From the NCBI GenBank assembly GCA_003242085.1, contig QBML01000045.1:1-34385 (forward strand): 34,385 bases of DNA. The letters are read 5' to 3'. Positions within the stretch are counted from its first letter, which is position 1. Every line of letters begins with the position of its first letter. This DNA is from Pseudanabaena frigida (lineage in GTDB: Bacteria > Cyanobacteriota > Cyanobacteriia > Pseudanabaenales > Pseudanabaenaceae). Below are positions 24,330 to 32,345 of this stretch, one piece after another. Below the pieces are notes generated by a model. It was not told the origin of the DNA. It saw only the letters and a program-made list of their open reading frames with translations, and did no database searches. The position numbers and the translations under genes are program-made.

Positions 24330-25733
24330 CTAAGGCTTAAGCACATTAGTAAGAAACTGACTAAGTACATTGCCAGCAGGAGCATAGTTACAAACTACAT
24401 AAAAGGCATTATATGTCTGGTCACCAAGTGTTTTAGTCCCCTTAGCAGTACCACACCCCAATTGGATAGTACTCTTCCACACAACCTGCGTAAAATGTCC
24501 AGTACTCTGAGAAAAACCTGGGGAATCATATTTATACTGGCTCACTTCCTTCTCATACCAATTTTGCATCGTGCTATTGGCTAGTGTATCTGGGGCAATA
24601 GCATTTTCCGTAGTGTAACTAACGAAAAGGTTTTCTCCAGAACCGCTTCTCTGGTCTTGATTACTATGTTCAAGCTCACCTGAAGAAGCAATCCGCTCTG
24701 CCCAAGCTTGAGCTTGAGCATTTAATTGTTTATCAATCAATAGATCGGGGCTATGATGAATACTGCGATAATAATTATGCTTTGATAGTATTGTTTTAAT
24801 AAATGTAGAATCAGCAGTATTTTCAAGTGTAGGCGGTTGAATAACATTAAGCTGATCTGCAATCTCTTTAGCGATATTTGAAGGAACGTTTGGTGGTGAC
24901 CAGTTTGCAGGATTGAGAAAGTCTTTTACTTCAGTTTTTTGATTTATAGCATCCAGATCCAAAGTTGAAATGGTGTTTTGAGGATAAGCATATCTCTCAC
25001 CCTTTTTAATAAGTTGCTCCTCTGAAATTCTAGTTGATTTAACTTGGATATCTCCCTCAATAACGTCAATTGTTATACCAATTTCAGAATTTAATGTTTG
25101 AATTATTGTTCGTTGAGTTCCGGGCACGATAGTTATTGCATCTGAAGCTTGAGCTACTAATAGGCTTTTGATTTTAGTAGCTTTAGCAAGTTTTAGGTTA
25201 TCAAAGTTAAAAGAAGATTTAGTATTTATATTTTCAACTTTTAATCCATTACGATCGCCACAAGAGCGATTTACTCCTCCCTGCTGCCACCCCATCAAGT
25301 AATTCCCACTAATAATGCAAGAAAACCAATAGTTAGAAGAGTATTCACTAGGTAGAGTTTGCATAATTAACCCGCCATACTCTCGCGGATTTTGTTTCGA
25401 CAAATGGACAAGAGAAGCTTTAGATCGGTTGTCACCTTCCACGATTAAACGATCCTTTAGATTCCTAAGCTGGGAGAATCCATCTTTAACTTTATCTGTC
25501 CGATTATTATTGTCCGAACGAATGCTTAAACCTCTGCCCTTATAACTATAAGATTTACTGATTAATACACTAATTGGTTGCTTGGCTTCAACTGAATTAT
25601 CAAACCAAAAATTAATGACTAGACTGACAATAAGAGTTATTAATCCTACAAAAAAAATCGTTAACTGCTTATATTTTTTGTTTTGCATAAGGGTTTTCCA
25701 AAATTTAATCTGATTCATTGCTCTAAAGTCCAT
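24330..25733 (-). CDS. Membrane-anchored FecR-like and CAP-domain protein
   Basis: This 467-aa protein starts at ATG 25731-25733, four bases after the STAND stop. A TM segment lies at about 24-43 (FFVGLITLIVSLVINFWF). The middle, with SEIGITIDVIEGDIQVKS and LIKKGERYAYP (about 215-255), resembles a FecR domain. The C-terminal CAP (SCP/PR-1) domain at about 315-455 has KHNYYRSIHHSP, GENLFVSY, GHFTQVVWKST and NAFYVVCNYAPAGN, all classic motifs. CAP domains bind lipids or act as proteases or metal-dependent secreted factors. The protein should sit outside the membrane. It is the last gene of a three-gene operon with an nSTAND1 ATPase, an uncommon partnership. Confidence 0.85.
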   Translation of the reverse strand: MDFRAMNQIKFWKTLMQNKKYKQLTIFFVGLITLIVSLVINFWFDNSVEAKQPISVLISKSYSYKGRGLSIRSDNNNRTDKVKDGFSQLRNLKDRLIVEGDNRSKASLVHLSKQNPREYGGLIMQTLPSEYSSNYWFSCIISGNYLMGWQQGGVNRSCGDRNGLKVENINTKSSFNFDNLKLAKATKIKSLLVAQASDAITIVPGTQRTIIQTLNSEIGITIDVIEGDIQVKSTRISEEQLIKKGERYAYPQNTISTLDLDAINQKTEVKDFLNPANWSPPNVPSNIAKEIADQLNVIQPPTLENTADSTFIKTILSKHNYYRSIHHSPDLLIDKQLNAQAQAWAERIASSGELEHSNQDQRSGSGENLFVSYTTENAIAPDTLANSTMQNWYEKEVSQYKYDSPGFSQSTGHFTQVVWKSTIQLGCGTAKGTKTLGDQTYNAFYVVCNYAPAGNVLSQFLTNVLKP

Positions 25734-25737
25734 GACT

Positions 25738-28128
25738 CTACTTTGATTTTCGATTTGGGTTTGATATCGTTTTTGTTAAACCTAGACATTTATCCAAACT
25801 GTTTTCAATATCACTAATGGGTGGAGTAAATATTGAACTAATAAGGGTTTGTTTACCTAATTCTGTGCAAGTAGGTGCTGAATCCTTTTCGATTGAACCA
25901 TACCAGCCACAACGTTTATTTGTGTATTTTCTCCATAAATGTTCAATATCTCTAAATGTTTCACATGGGAACCGCTCAGCCTCTTCCGCATTGTCAATGG
26001 TTCCATTACCGTTCAAATCAGCTTTAGCGCCAAAGTCAGACATTAAAATTTTATAAGTAGTCCGTAATGCTCCAGACCGAGCATTTTCAATATCGGTCAT
26101 AGAGGCATCACCATTGACTTTTCCAAACATTTTATTACTGAGTTCAACTTCTAACTGTGGAAGTCGAGATTGTCTAATAGTCTCCACAATTCTATCTTGA
26201 GCTTTTTTAGCAATTACGTTAATAATTTGCCCATCTTGAGATTGAAACAGTGCGGGGGTAGTTTTAATTGCTTTATTTAGTGAGGTTGTATCTGTCAAAA
26301 TCTTGCGATAGTATGCAAGTGCTAATTGAACGTCCTCTTCTTTTCTAGTAGAACTTAGCCTATCGGCTTCTTCTAAAAAACTAGGCAGTTTTTTGAGAAG
26401 CTCTGGTTTAGATGGCTCAATCCCAAGTAAGAATGCTTTTTGTACTTGTTGCGCCTGCTGCTGCTGTTGCCATGCAAACAATATAGCTAGCAAGGCGGCA
26501 ACTGATAGTCCAGCTATTGATATGGCAAGCTTTATTCCTAACTGCTGACGCGCTTTATATGCTTTTTGCCAGCTAGTGCGGTCTTCTACACTTGCTTGAA
26601 TAAATACTTTCTCAGTTTGGCTTAAGTCAGATTCCTGTTTTAGAAACCAATCTTCAGCCTCAATCAATGGTTTTCCTCTTAATAAAGCTTCGCGATCGCG
26701 ACCACTTATTTCCCACTGCTTAATAATTATTCGTAGGCGGTCGCGCCAATTGAGAAAAATTTGGTTGTTTTCAAGCCAATTTCGTAATAACTCCCAGTGG
26801 CGAAATAAAGCTTCATGGGTTATCTCCGCCGTTTCTCCATCTGTTTGAGTAGAGAGGGTAATTAGTCTTACCTTTGGGTCTGCAAAACTACCTATTATTT
26901 GTTTAACTTGTTCTGCTGTCCCCAAGGAAGATACAAAATTTGCAAGCAGTTCTCTGTGTCGAGCGTATTTGATCGTATCGCCAAGTTTAACCTGTTGAAC
27001 TAGGCTCAAAAAAACTCCTCGAGCAATTTGCTGCTCAATAGGACTAAATTTCTCATAAATTCTTTGTGCTTCACCAGCTAAAGCTCCCCCTACTCCTCCA
27101 ATTCGCTCTATTGTCGCGATTGGAGTTTCTCCTTGTCTCATACCTTCCCAAATCTGAGCTAAAGCAAACTGGAGTAATGGCAAGGCTCCCTCGCGACCAT
27201 CAGTTTGCTCAATTAGAAGCTTTATAGTTGCTTTATCAAGTGGATATCTCGCCTGTTTTGCTGGCTCTGCGATCGCCTCTTGTAAACACTGCGTATCCAT
27301 TGTTGGTACTAGGAAACCTTGCGATGAGAACAAACGGTTTAAAGTCGAATGCTTTTGCGTCTCATTCAAAAAGTCACTACGCATTGTCAGAATAACTGAG
27401 ACATACCGAGATCTATCACTTGCTGCATAAAGCAAGTTGCCAATCATGGCATCTCTTATACTGTCATCCTTGCATTGAGAATAGACCTCCTCAAATTGAT
27501 CCACCAATACAACTAATGGTGTTATATCAATTTCTGGCAAGGCACTAGCGATCCTCTGTAACCCATCATATTGACCTGATGTATTTTTGAGTTTTAACTC
27601 TTCAACAAATTCCCTTGTCTTCTTTACTGGAATTAAGTCATTTCCAGCTATCCGTGCTAGCACAGTAGCTAATGCTTCTAGCGGTTGTGTTCTTGGAACT
27701 AATATTGCCACCCTTGCTTTTTCTTGAGCTGGCAAAGGATGCCTTCCCAAGTAAGGAATCAGTCCAGCACGAACTAGGGAAGACTTACCAGAACCCGAAG
27801 GACCAAAAATAGCCAACAAACGAGTCTCTAAATTTTGTAGGTCACGAAATTCTTCCCACAGATGTTGAATATCTTGCGATCTCCCAAAGAAATTAGCGCT
27901 GTCAGATTCCTGAAACGCTAATAGACCTTTGTATGGATTAGCTCCGATATCTAAAGAACTAGCTTTAGCTACTGGGCTTTCGGTCGCAGTAGGATTTATG
28001 ATTGCCTGTCCACCACAGACATATACTATGATTCCACCATATACTTGACCGATCGCTTGGTTGCCATCTCCATCTACTCTTTGATTAATCTGAGGTATAA
28101 CATTTGGGTTTAGCAAGTCATCAGACAT
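25738..28128 (-). CDS. nSTAND1-type ATPase with TM segment and EF-hand
   Basis: This 796-aa protein has a short N-terminal beta-rich tail (QINQRVDGDGNQAIGQVYGG) similar to the tail of the upstream gene. The nSTAND1 ATPase follows (about 62-440): NPYKGLLAFQESDSANFFGR, Walker A FGPSGSGKSSLV (109-117) and Walker B PLVVLVDQFEEVY (about 207-214). The TM segment is at about 535-552 (ISIAGLSVAALLAILFAW). The C-terminal part has KVNGDASMTDIENA and a canonical EF-hand loop DLNGNGTIDNAEE (704-715), so calcium binding outside the cytoplasm is likely. Such STAND proteins are signalling or defence switches. It lies 18 bp after the upstream gene and 4 bp before the next, so an operon is clear. Confidence 0.87.
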   Translation of the reverse strand: MSDDLLNPNVIPQINQRVDGDGNQAIGQVYGGIIVYVCGGQAIINPTATESPVAKASSLDIGANPYKGLLAFQESDSANFFGRSQDIQHLWEEFRDLQNLETRLLAIFGPSGSGKSSLVRAGLIPYLGRHPLPAQEKARVAILVPRTQPLEALATVLARIAGNDLIPVKKTREFVEELKLKNTSGQYDGLQRIASALPEIDITPLVVLVDQFEEVYSQCKDDSIRDAMIGNLLYAASDRSRYVSVILTMRSDFLNETQKHSTLNRLFSSQGFLVPTMDTQCLQEAIAEPAKQARYPLDKATIKLLIEQTDGREGALPLLQFALAQIWEGMRQGETPIATIERIGGVGGALAGEAQRIYEKFSPIEQQIARGVFLSLVQQVKLGDTIKYARHRELLANFVSSLGTAEQVKQIIGSFADPKVRLITLSTQTDGETAEITHEALFRHWELLRNWLENNQIFLNWRDRLRIIIKQWEISGRDREALLRGKPLIEAEDWFLKQESDLSQTEKVFIQASVEDRTSWQKAYKARQQLGIKLAISIAGLSVAALLAILFAWQQQQQAQQVQKAFLLGIEPSKPELLKKLPSFLEEADRLSSTRKEEDVQLALAYYRKILTDTTSLNKAIKTTPALFQSQDGQIINVIAKKAQDRIVETIRQSRLPQLEVELSNKMFGKVNGDASMTDIENARSGALRTTYKILMSDFGAKADLNGNGTIDNAEEAERFPCETFRDIEHLWRKYTNKRCGWYGSIEKDSAPTCTELGKQTLISSIFTPPISDIENSLDKCLGLTKTISNPNRKSK

Positions 28129-28146
28129 AGTGTGCGATTCCTTTGT

Positions 28147-28581
28147 TTACTCGCTGATGGTCACATTTCCTTTAACATTTCCAAATACTTTGCCGCCTGT
28201 AACCTGACCGATGACTTGGTTTTGGTTACCTGTTACTGTCTGATTAATTTGCAACCCAAACTTGTTATCTGAATCCGTTTCTGCCAGAATTTGGGAGATC
28301 TCCTCAGCTAAGTCTGGATTTTCCTTAAGTAAGGTTTCCAGTTCTTCCTTAAATACTGCTTTACGAGCTTCACTATCTGGTTTTGCTGCTACTTGTTCCG
28401 CAGCAATTTTTGCGTCGTCTTTTGCTTCTAACTTTGGATGGAGCTTTTCCCAGATTTTCTTAACCATCTCCCAACCATCTGTACCAATCTTGCTAGAAGC
28501 ACTCTCTACTGCTTTGCCTCCCAGTTTCATTAAAGAGGGCAAAAATGAACTAAGTAGAGCTGACAATGCCGCGATATCCAT
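28147..28581 (-). CDS. Small STAND-associated helical protein
   Basis: This 144-aa protein has an alpha-helical N-terminal half (LSALLSSFLPSLMKLGGKAV, EMVKKIWEKLHPKLEAKD) of the kind found at the front of many cyanobacterial STAND or repeat ATPases. Its tail QINQTVTGNQNQVIGQVTGG is Gly/Asn/Gln-rich and beta-solenoid-like. The tail closely resembles the N-terminus of the nSTAND1 protein encoded 18 bp downstream, so the two may interact through it. It probably acts as a partner or adaptor. No enzymatic residue is seen. Start ATG 28579-28581. Confidence 0.65.
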   Translation of the reverse strand: MDIAALSALLSSFLPSLMKLGGKAVESASSKIGTDGWEMVKKIWEKLHPKLEAKDDAKIAAEQVAAKPDSEARKAVFKEELETLLKENPDLAEEISQILAETDSDNKFGLQINQTVTGNQNQVIGQVTGGKVFGNVKGNVTISE

Positions 28582-28805
28582 GTGATTCAGCCTGATGATT
28601 TAATAGAAATAAAACTAAATTTGACGGCTGTGCAACATTATTACTTGCCGAATTTTTCTAAATTAAATCATTTAAATTATATGTTTGTTTTATTACTCAA
28701 AGAAACTTAAAATTTGTGGTAATTATTTTGTCACGGTAAATTCTTTATTTGGATCGCTATCCGTTACAAAATGCGATCGCATATAAATTTCATCTAACTA
28801 GCGCT

Positions 28806-28846
28806 ATGATCTTGGCAAAATTCCCCTAAAACCATATGTAATCGCC
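28806..28846. repeat. Short dispersed repeat at the 5' end of the nuclease gene
   Basis: ATGATCTTGGCAAAATTCCCC then TAAAACCATATGTAATCGCC. The consensus here would read CATATGCGATCGC; this copy has TGTAATCG, which creates a stop (see nuclease entry). Confidence 0.65.
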
Positions 28847-29705
28847 ACTAATCTTATTACTCACAACATTACTTGTTGTCGGTTGTGGACAATCTGATAC
28901 TCCTACGACAACCGCAGCAACACCTACTCCGAAACAGCCAACACAAACGCTAGACAATGACTATGGCAATGTCAACTTAAAGGCAGGTAATCCTAGCAAA
29001 GCCACGACCGATCCCGCGAGTGCCGACAACTACTTGCTACTCAAACCTCAGTATGTGCTGAGCTATAACAAAAGCCGCAATATAGCGAATTGGGCATCAT
29101 GGCAATTAAATAAATCTTGGATGGGTGATGCCCAACGTAAAGACCAATTTAGACCCGATCCTGCTTTGCCGAAAGGTTGGTATAGGGTGGTGACTAAAGA
29201 CTATAGCGGATCGGGATTCGATCGCGGACATCTTGTTAATTCAGAAGATCGCACAAAAAATGATGTGGACAACGCTGCAACCTTTTTATTAACCAATATC
29301 CTCCCCCAATCACCCGATAATAACAGGGGTGTTTGGGAAGAGTTAGAAAGCTATAGCCGTAAGTTGGCGCGAGATGGCAAAGAGTTGTACATCATTGCTG
29401 GTGGGAATGGTGTTGGCGGCGAGAGTAGTAATGGCATGGCTTCTCAATTGAAGGGGAAAGTTACTGTTCCATCAACAATGTGGAAGGTTATCTTGGTGCT
29501 AGACGCTCCCGCCAAAGGTTTAGCAGGAGTCAATAGCAGCACACGCACGATCGCGGTAATCATGCCAAACAAGATGGGACGTGATAAAAAGTGGCAAGAT
29601 TTTTGCACAACTGTTGGCGAAGTGGAGAAACTAACGGGTTACAACTTCTTTAGTAATGTGCCGCCCGACATCCAAAAGCAGATTGAATCAAAGAAAGAGT
29701 GTTAA
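28842..29705 (+). CDS. NucA-like DNA/RNA non-specific endonuclease lipoprotein (start damaged)
   Basis: From 28842 the frame reads a lipoprotein signal (PLILLLTTLLVVGC), a Thr/Pro-rich linker, then the nuclease domain: LLKPQYVLSYNKSRNIANW, FDRGHLVNSEDRT with the catalytic DRGH motif, NNRGVWEELE with the metal-binding Asn and nearby Glu. Homologues such as Anabaena NucA cut DNA and RNA and need a metal ion. The repeat before it ends CATATG-TAATCG. If it were the consensus CATATGCGATCG the protein would start MRSPLILLL; here the second codon is TAA (28839-28841). No ATG, GTG or TTG follows in frame until TTG at 29034, which would drop the signal. The nuclease is likely silenced. It is tail-to-tail with its inhibitor gene. 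Confidence 0.85.
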   Translation, partial: SPLILLLTTLLVVGCGQSDTPTTTAATPTPKQPTQTLDNDYGNVNLKAGNPSKATTDPASADNYLLLKPQYVLSYNKSRNIANWASWQLNKSWMGDAQRKDQFRPDPALPKGWYRVVTKDYSGSGFDRGHLVNSEDRTKNDVDNAATFLLTNILPQSPDNNRGVWEELESYSRKLARDGKELYIIAGGNGVGGESSNGMASQLKGKVTVPSTMWKVILVLDAPAKGLAGVNSSTRTIAVIMPNKMGRDKKWQDFCTTVGEVEKLTGYNFFSNVPPDIQKQIESKKEC

Positions 29706-30091
29706 GTTTCGACTACCGTAGTTTTGAGTCCCACCAGATCGGAACCGATCGCACCGACGATATAAACATCAATCTCGACTGTGCCAACTCTAAAAACTTG
29801 GACATTTTCTAATGTGGCGATCAACCCTTGCAGATCGCGAAATCTTTGTGCGATTTCCCGATCTTCATCGTCATACCAATCTTGATCGGTGACAACGGGT
29901 GCAAAGAAATCTTCTAAGGTAACAGATTCAATCGGTGTGTCTAATGGTTGTAGTGATCGCTCAAGGATTGTTTCAGGTGAGAGAGTTGCAGATTCCCACG
30001 AAAAAGGTTCTAGGGGATATTCGGACTCACTGGGAAATAGTAAATCTTTGGATAGGGTCGAGAGGCGATCGGTGATTTCTTTGGAAGTCAT
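29702..30091 (-). CDS. nuiA: Nuclease A inhibitor-like protein
   Basis: This 129-aa protein matches Anabaena NuiA in character and order of motifs: LLFPSESEYPLEPFSWE near residue 18, ESVTLEDFFAP and DQDWYDDEDREIAQRFRDL in the middle, and VQVFRVGTVEIDVYIVG then GLKTTVVET at the end. NuiA binds and blocks the NucA active site. Its stop overlaps the nuclease stop (TTAA at 29702-29705). The gene is intact (start ATG 30089-30091, no strong ribosome site). The 5' part is duplicated at 30862-30945. Confidence 0.88.
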   Translation of the reverse strand: MTSKEITDRLSTLSKDLLFPSESEYPLEPFSWESATLSPETILERSLQPLDTPIESVTLEDFFAPVVTDQDWYDDEDREIAQRFRDLQGLIATLENVQVFRVGTVEIDVYIVGAIGSDLVGLKTTVVET

Positions 30092-30135
30092 TGGTAAAGC
30101 CTAATTTTGTTTGATATGACCATACTGCGATCGTT

Positions 30136-30163
30136 GGATCGGATGCTGTTACATAGTGCGATC
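30136..30163. repeat. Copy of the GGATCGG...GTTACA repeat
   Basis: GGATCGGATGCTGTTACATA then GTGCGATC, just upstream of nuiA; a second copy at 30990-31018 follows the truncated nuiA copy, so it is part of the duplicated segment. Confidence 0.5.
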
Positions 30164-30194
30164 TGTCATAAGTCTTTATCATTAATTTCTTAAT

Positions 30195-30680
30195 TTATTC
30201 TTTCCTGAAGAATTGAAAGAAAATAAGAATGATGCCAAAAGCTACGATAAAAGCACTATATGAAAAGACAAATAGATTTTCCCAGAGGAAAAAGTTAGGT
30301 TCGATGCAACTTATACTTGGTGAATTTGGATTGTAAAAAACTTTTATCTCTGCACCGATTGGATACTTTGCGATTTTAGCTTCTGCTTCATTTTTGTTGG
30401 CAGTTTCAGTTGTATTAAACGAAATTGTATTGTTTGTATAAGAAGTTTTAGCTACGGTATATCTGTAATTAATGTTTGGAGTGAAGTAATATATAGATTT
30501 ACTTTTAGATGAACTAATAAAAGAGTTTATAATTCTCCCATTAACACTATCCCAACTCTTATTTTGATAGCCTTGAAATAAATTGTTTGTGGATTTAGTT
30601 AATGAAGGGGTTACCGTATATAAAATCCATATTCCAAACAGAACAAAAAAGACATTAAGAATTGAATAATGCTTGGGCAT
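30195..30680 (-). CDS. DUF3592 membrane protein (paralogue)
   Basis: This 161-aa protein has an N-terminal TM near 8-25, a beta-rich central domain (SWDSVNGRIINSFIS, YFTPNINYRYTVAKTSY, KYPIGAEIKVFYNPNSPSISCIEP) and a C-terminal TM near 135-157. It is clearly paralogous to the protein at 21141-21638. It lies between nuiA and a truncated nuiA copy, that is, between direct repeats of the neighbouring gene. The function of DUF3592 is unknown. Confidence 0.85.
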   Translation of the reverse strand: MPKHYSILNVFFVLFGIWILYTVTPSLTKSTNNLFQGYQNKSWDSVNGRIINSFISSSKSKSIYYFTPNINYRYTVAKTSYTNNTISFNTTETANKNEAEAKIAKYPIGAEIKVFYNPNSPSISCIEPNFFLWENLFVFSYSAFIVAFGIILIFFQFFRKE

Positions 30681-30861
30681 ATTTGAGTTGTCAAGGTGAA
30701 TTTTCTAACAATAAATATGGATTAGAAAACTTTTGTATTGATATTAATTTTACTTACTCGGATTATGCGTTGAAAAACTTTTCAACTAAAACAATACTAA
30801 AATTTAAAAGATTTTAATATTTAGTTTCAGGAGTAGGGGTTGCTAATTACTAAGTACATGG

Positions 30862-30945
30862 TTATAGGGAATATTCGGACTCACTGGGAAATAGTAAACC
30901 TTTGGATAGGGTCGAGAGGCGATCGGTGATTTCTTGGGCAGTCAT
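30862..30945 (-). pseudogene. Truncated nuiA copy
   Basis: A 27-codon frame from ATG 30943-30945 reads MTAQEITDRLSTLSKGLLFP, then SESEYSL and TAA. It matches the first 26 residues of the nuiA at 29702-30091; the DNA similarity continues past the start codon into the upstream GGATCGG repeat. The copy ends after EYSL. The DUF3592 gene lies between the two nuiA copies. Confidence 0.85.
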
Positions 30946-30989
30946 AAGTAAAGCCTAATTTTGGTTGATATAACGATATCGCCATTAAT

Positions 30990-31046
30990 GGATCGGGTGG
31001 TGTTACAAGATACGATCGTCTTAGGAACGGATAGCGTTACAAGTAT
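30990..31046. repeat. Two copies of the GGATCGG...GTTACA repeat
   Basis: 30990-31018 (GGATCGGGTGGTGTTACAAG) and 31027-31046 (CGGATAGCGTTACAAGTATC). The first matches the copy upstream of the complete nuiA. Confidence 0.5.
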
Positions 31047-31082
31047 CTGTAAACATTTGCACTCGTTAAGTGTGGAAATGCT

Positions 31083-31118
31083 GATTATAATTTTCCACTA
31101 GAACCATATGCGATCGCT
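31083..31118. repeat. Short dispersed repeat
   Basis: GATTATAATTTTCCACTAG then AACCATATGCGATCGCT, matching the repeats at 20266, 21716 and 28806, with TTCCACTAG as in the hairpin at 7579-7619. Confidence 0.6.
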
Positions 31119-31172
31119 AATCTCTATAAACCATGAATAAAATACTCCCCAGCGATCGCACTCTTGACAAGC

Positions 31173-32264
31173 TCAAAATTTACAAACAGTTTCAGGCTTG
31201 ATTGGACAAACCTTTTCAGCAATCGGATTGGAGTCAAGTTCTAGGTGAGCTATATTTGTCAAACTCGCAATAGGTTTAGTATCTCTAATTTGATTGATAG
31301 AAAGGTAAAGGGCAACTAAGTCCGTCAAACTCGAAAGAGGCTCAATATCTCTGATTTGATTGCGTTGAAGTGTGAGGATAGTCAATTTAGTCAAACCTTC
31401 TAGAGGCTTAACATCAACGATCTGATTGCTATCGAGTCTTAGGTCATTTATTTTAATCAAATTCGCGAGAGGTTTAATATCGCTGATTTGATTGCTGGAA
31501 AGATCGATTCTAGTCAATTTAGTCAAACTCGAAAGAGATTTAATATTACTGATTTGATTGCTATCGAGGAAGAGCAGAGCTAAATTTGCCAAGCCAGTTA
31601 GGGGTTTTACATCATTGATGTGATTGTTAGAAAGGTAGAGTCCACCTAATTTCGTTAACCTCGCGAGTGGGTTAATATCGCTAATTTTATTGTATTGAAG
31701 TTCGAGCCGAACTAAATTTATCAAGCCTGTAAGAGGTTTAACATCGCTGATTTGATTAAAGGGGAGATCGAGTACAGTCAAATTGGTTAAACCCTCTAGT
31801 GCCTGTATATCTCTGATTTGATTGTTATCAATCAAGAGAACAGACAAGTTTCTCAAACGAGCAAGAGGTTTTATATCTTTGATTTGATTGAAGGAAAGGT
31901 AAAGTTCATTCAATTTTGTCAAATTAACAAGAGGTTTAATATCGCTAATTTGATTGAAGGAAAGGTTAAGCCAAGTCAAGTTTGTCAAACTTGCAAGAGG
32001 CTTAATATCGCTGATTTGATTTTCAACAAGATAGAGTTCAGAGAGACTGTTAAGTTTGGAATCAGCTAACTCGCAGTCCTGAGTTTTAGCCGTCTTTAGC
32101 AGTATATCAATCGTCTTTTTGGTTTCAGTAGGGAGAGAATCTTTTTGCAGACACCACTGTTCAAAACTTTGAGGATGATTCGGAACTGCCCCTAACTGTG
32201 GGACATGACACGACAAAAGTACTGTGAAAACTGAAAGAATACTGGGTACGAAATGACACTTCAT
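31173..32264 (-). CDS. Secreted leucine-rich repeat protein (22-residue type), 363 aa
   Basis: The N-terminal signal region (SILSVFTVLLSCHVPQLG) is followed by VPNHPQSFEQWCLQKDSLP, a cap with Cys, and 12 full 22-residue repeats of the type LTNLTxLxLxxNQISDIKPL plus a capping unit that ends VCPIKPETVCKF with two cysteines. Such LRR domains bind proteins and are curved solenoids (internalin/SDS22-like). No membrane anchor or sorting signal is seen at the C-terminus, so it is probably free in the periplasm or outside. Paralogous to 32346-33581: N-terminal cap and C-terminal cap are the same. Repeats of 66 bp are seen in the DNA. Confidence 0.9.
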   Translation of the reverse strand: MKCHFVPSILSVFTVLLSCHVPQLGAVPNHPQSFEQWCLQKDSLPTETKKTIDILLKTAKTQDCELADSKLNSLSELYLVENQISDIKPLASLTNLTWLNLSFNQISDIKPLVNLTKLNELYLSFNQIKDIKPLARLRNLSVLLIDNNQIRDIQALEGLTNLTVLDLPFNQISDVKPLTGLINLVRLELQYNKISDINPLARLTKLGGLYLSNNHINDVKPLTGLANLALLFLDSNQISNIKSLSSLTKLTRIDLSSNQISDIKPLANLIKINDLRLDSNQIVDVKPLEGLTKLTILTLQRNQIRDIEPLSSLTDLVALYLSINQIRDTKPIASLTNIAHLELDSNPIAEKVCPIKPETVCKF

Positions 32265-32345
32265 GAGGTATTAGGGGATTTGTTTATGGCAACGGGATAG
32301 GAAGCGCTCAAACGATACAGACAAACAATATTGGTAAGTTCTACT

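Noticed and set aside
25738-28581. The three-gene STAND operon as a known named defence system.
   Set aside because: The domains suggest signalling or defence, but I cannot match the set to a described system from sequence alone.
28751-31046. Short direct repeats as a CRISPR array.
   Set aside because: Copies are few, diverged and irregularly spaced by kilobases; no spacer pattern and no cas genes.
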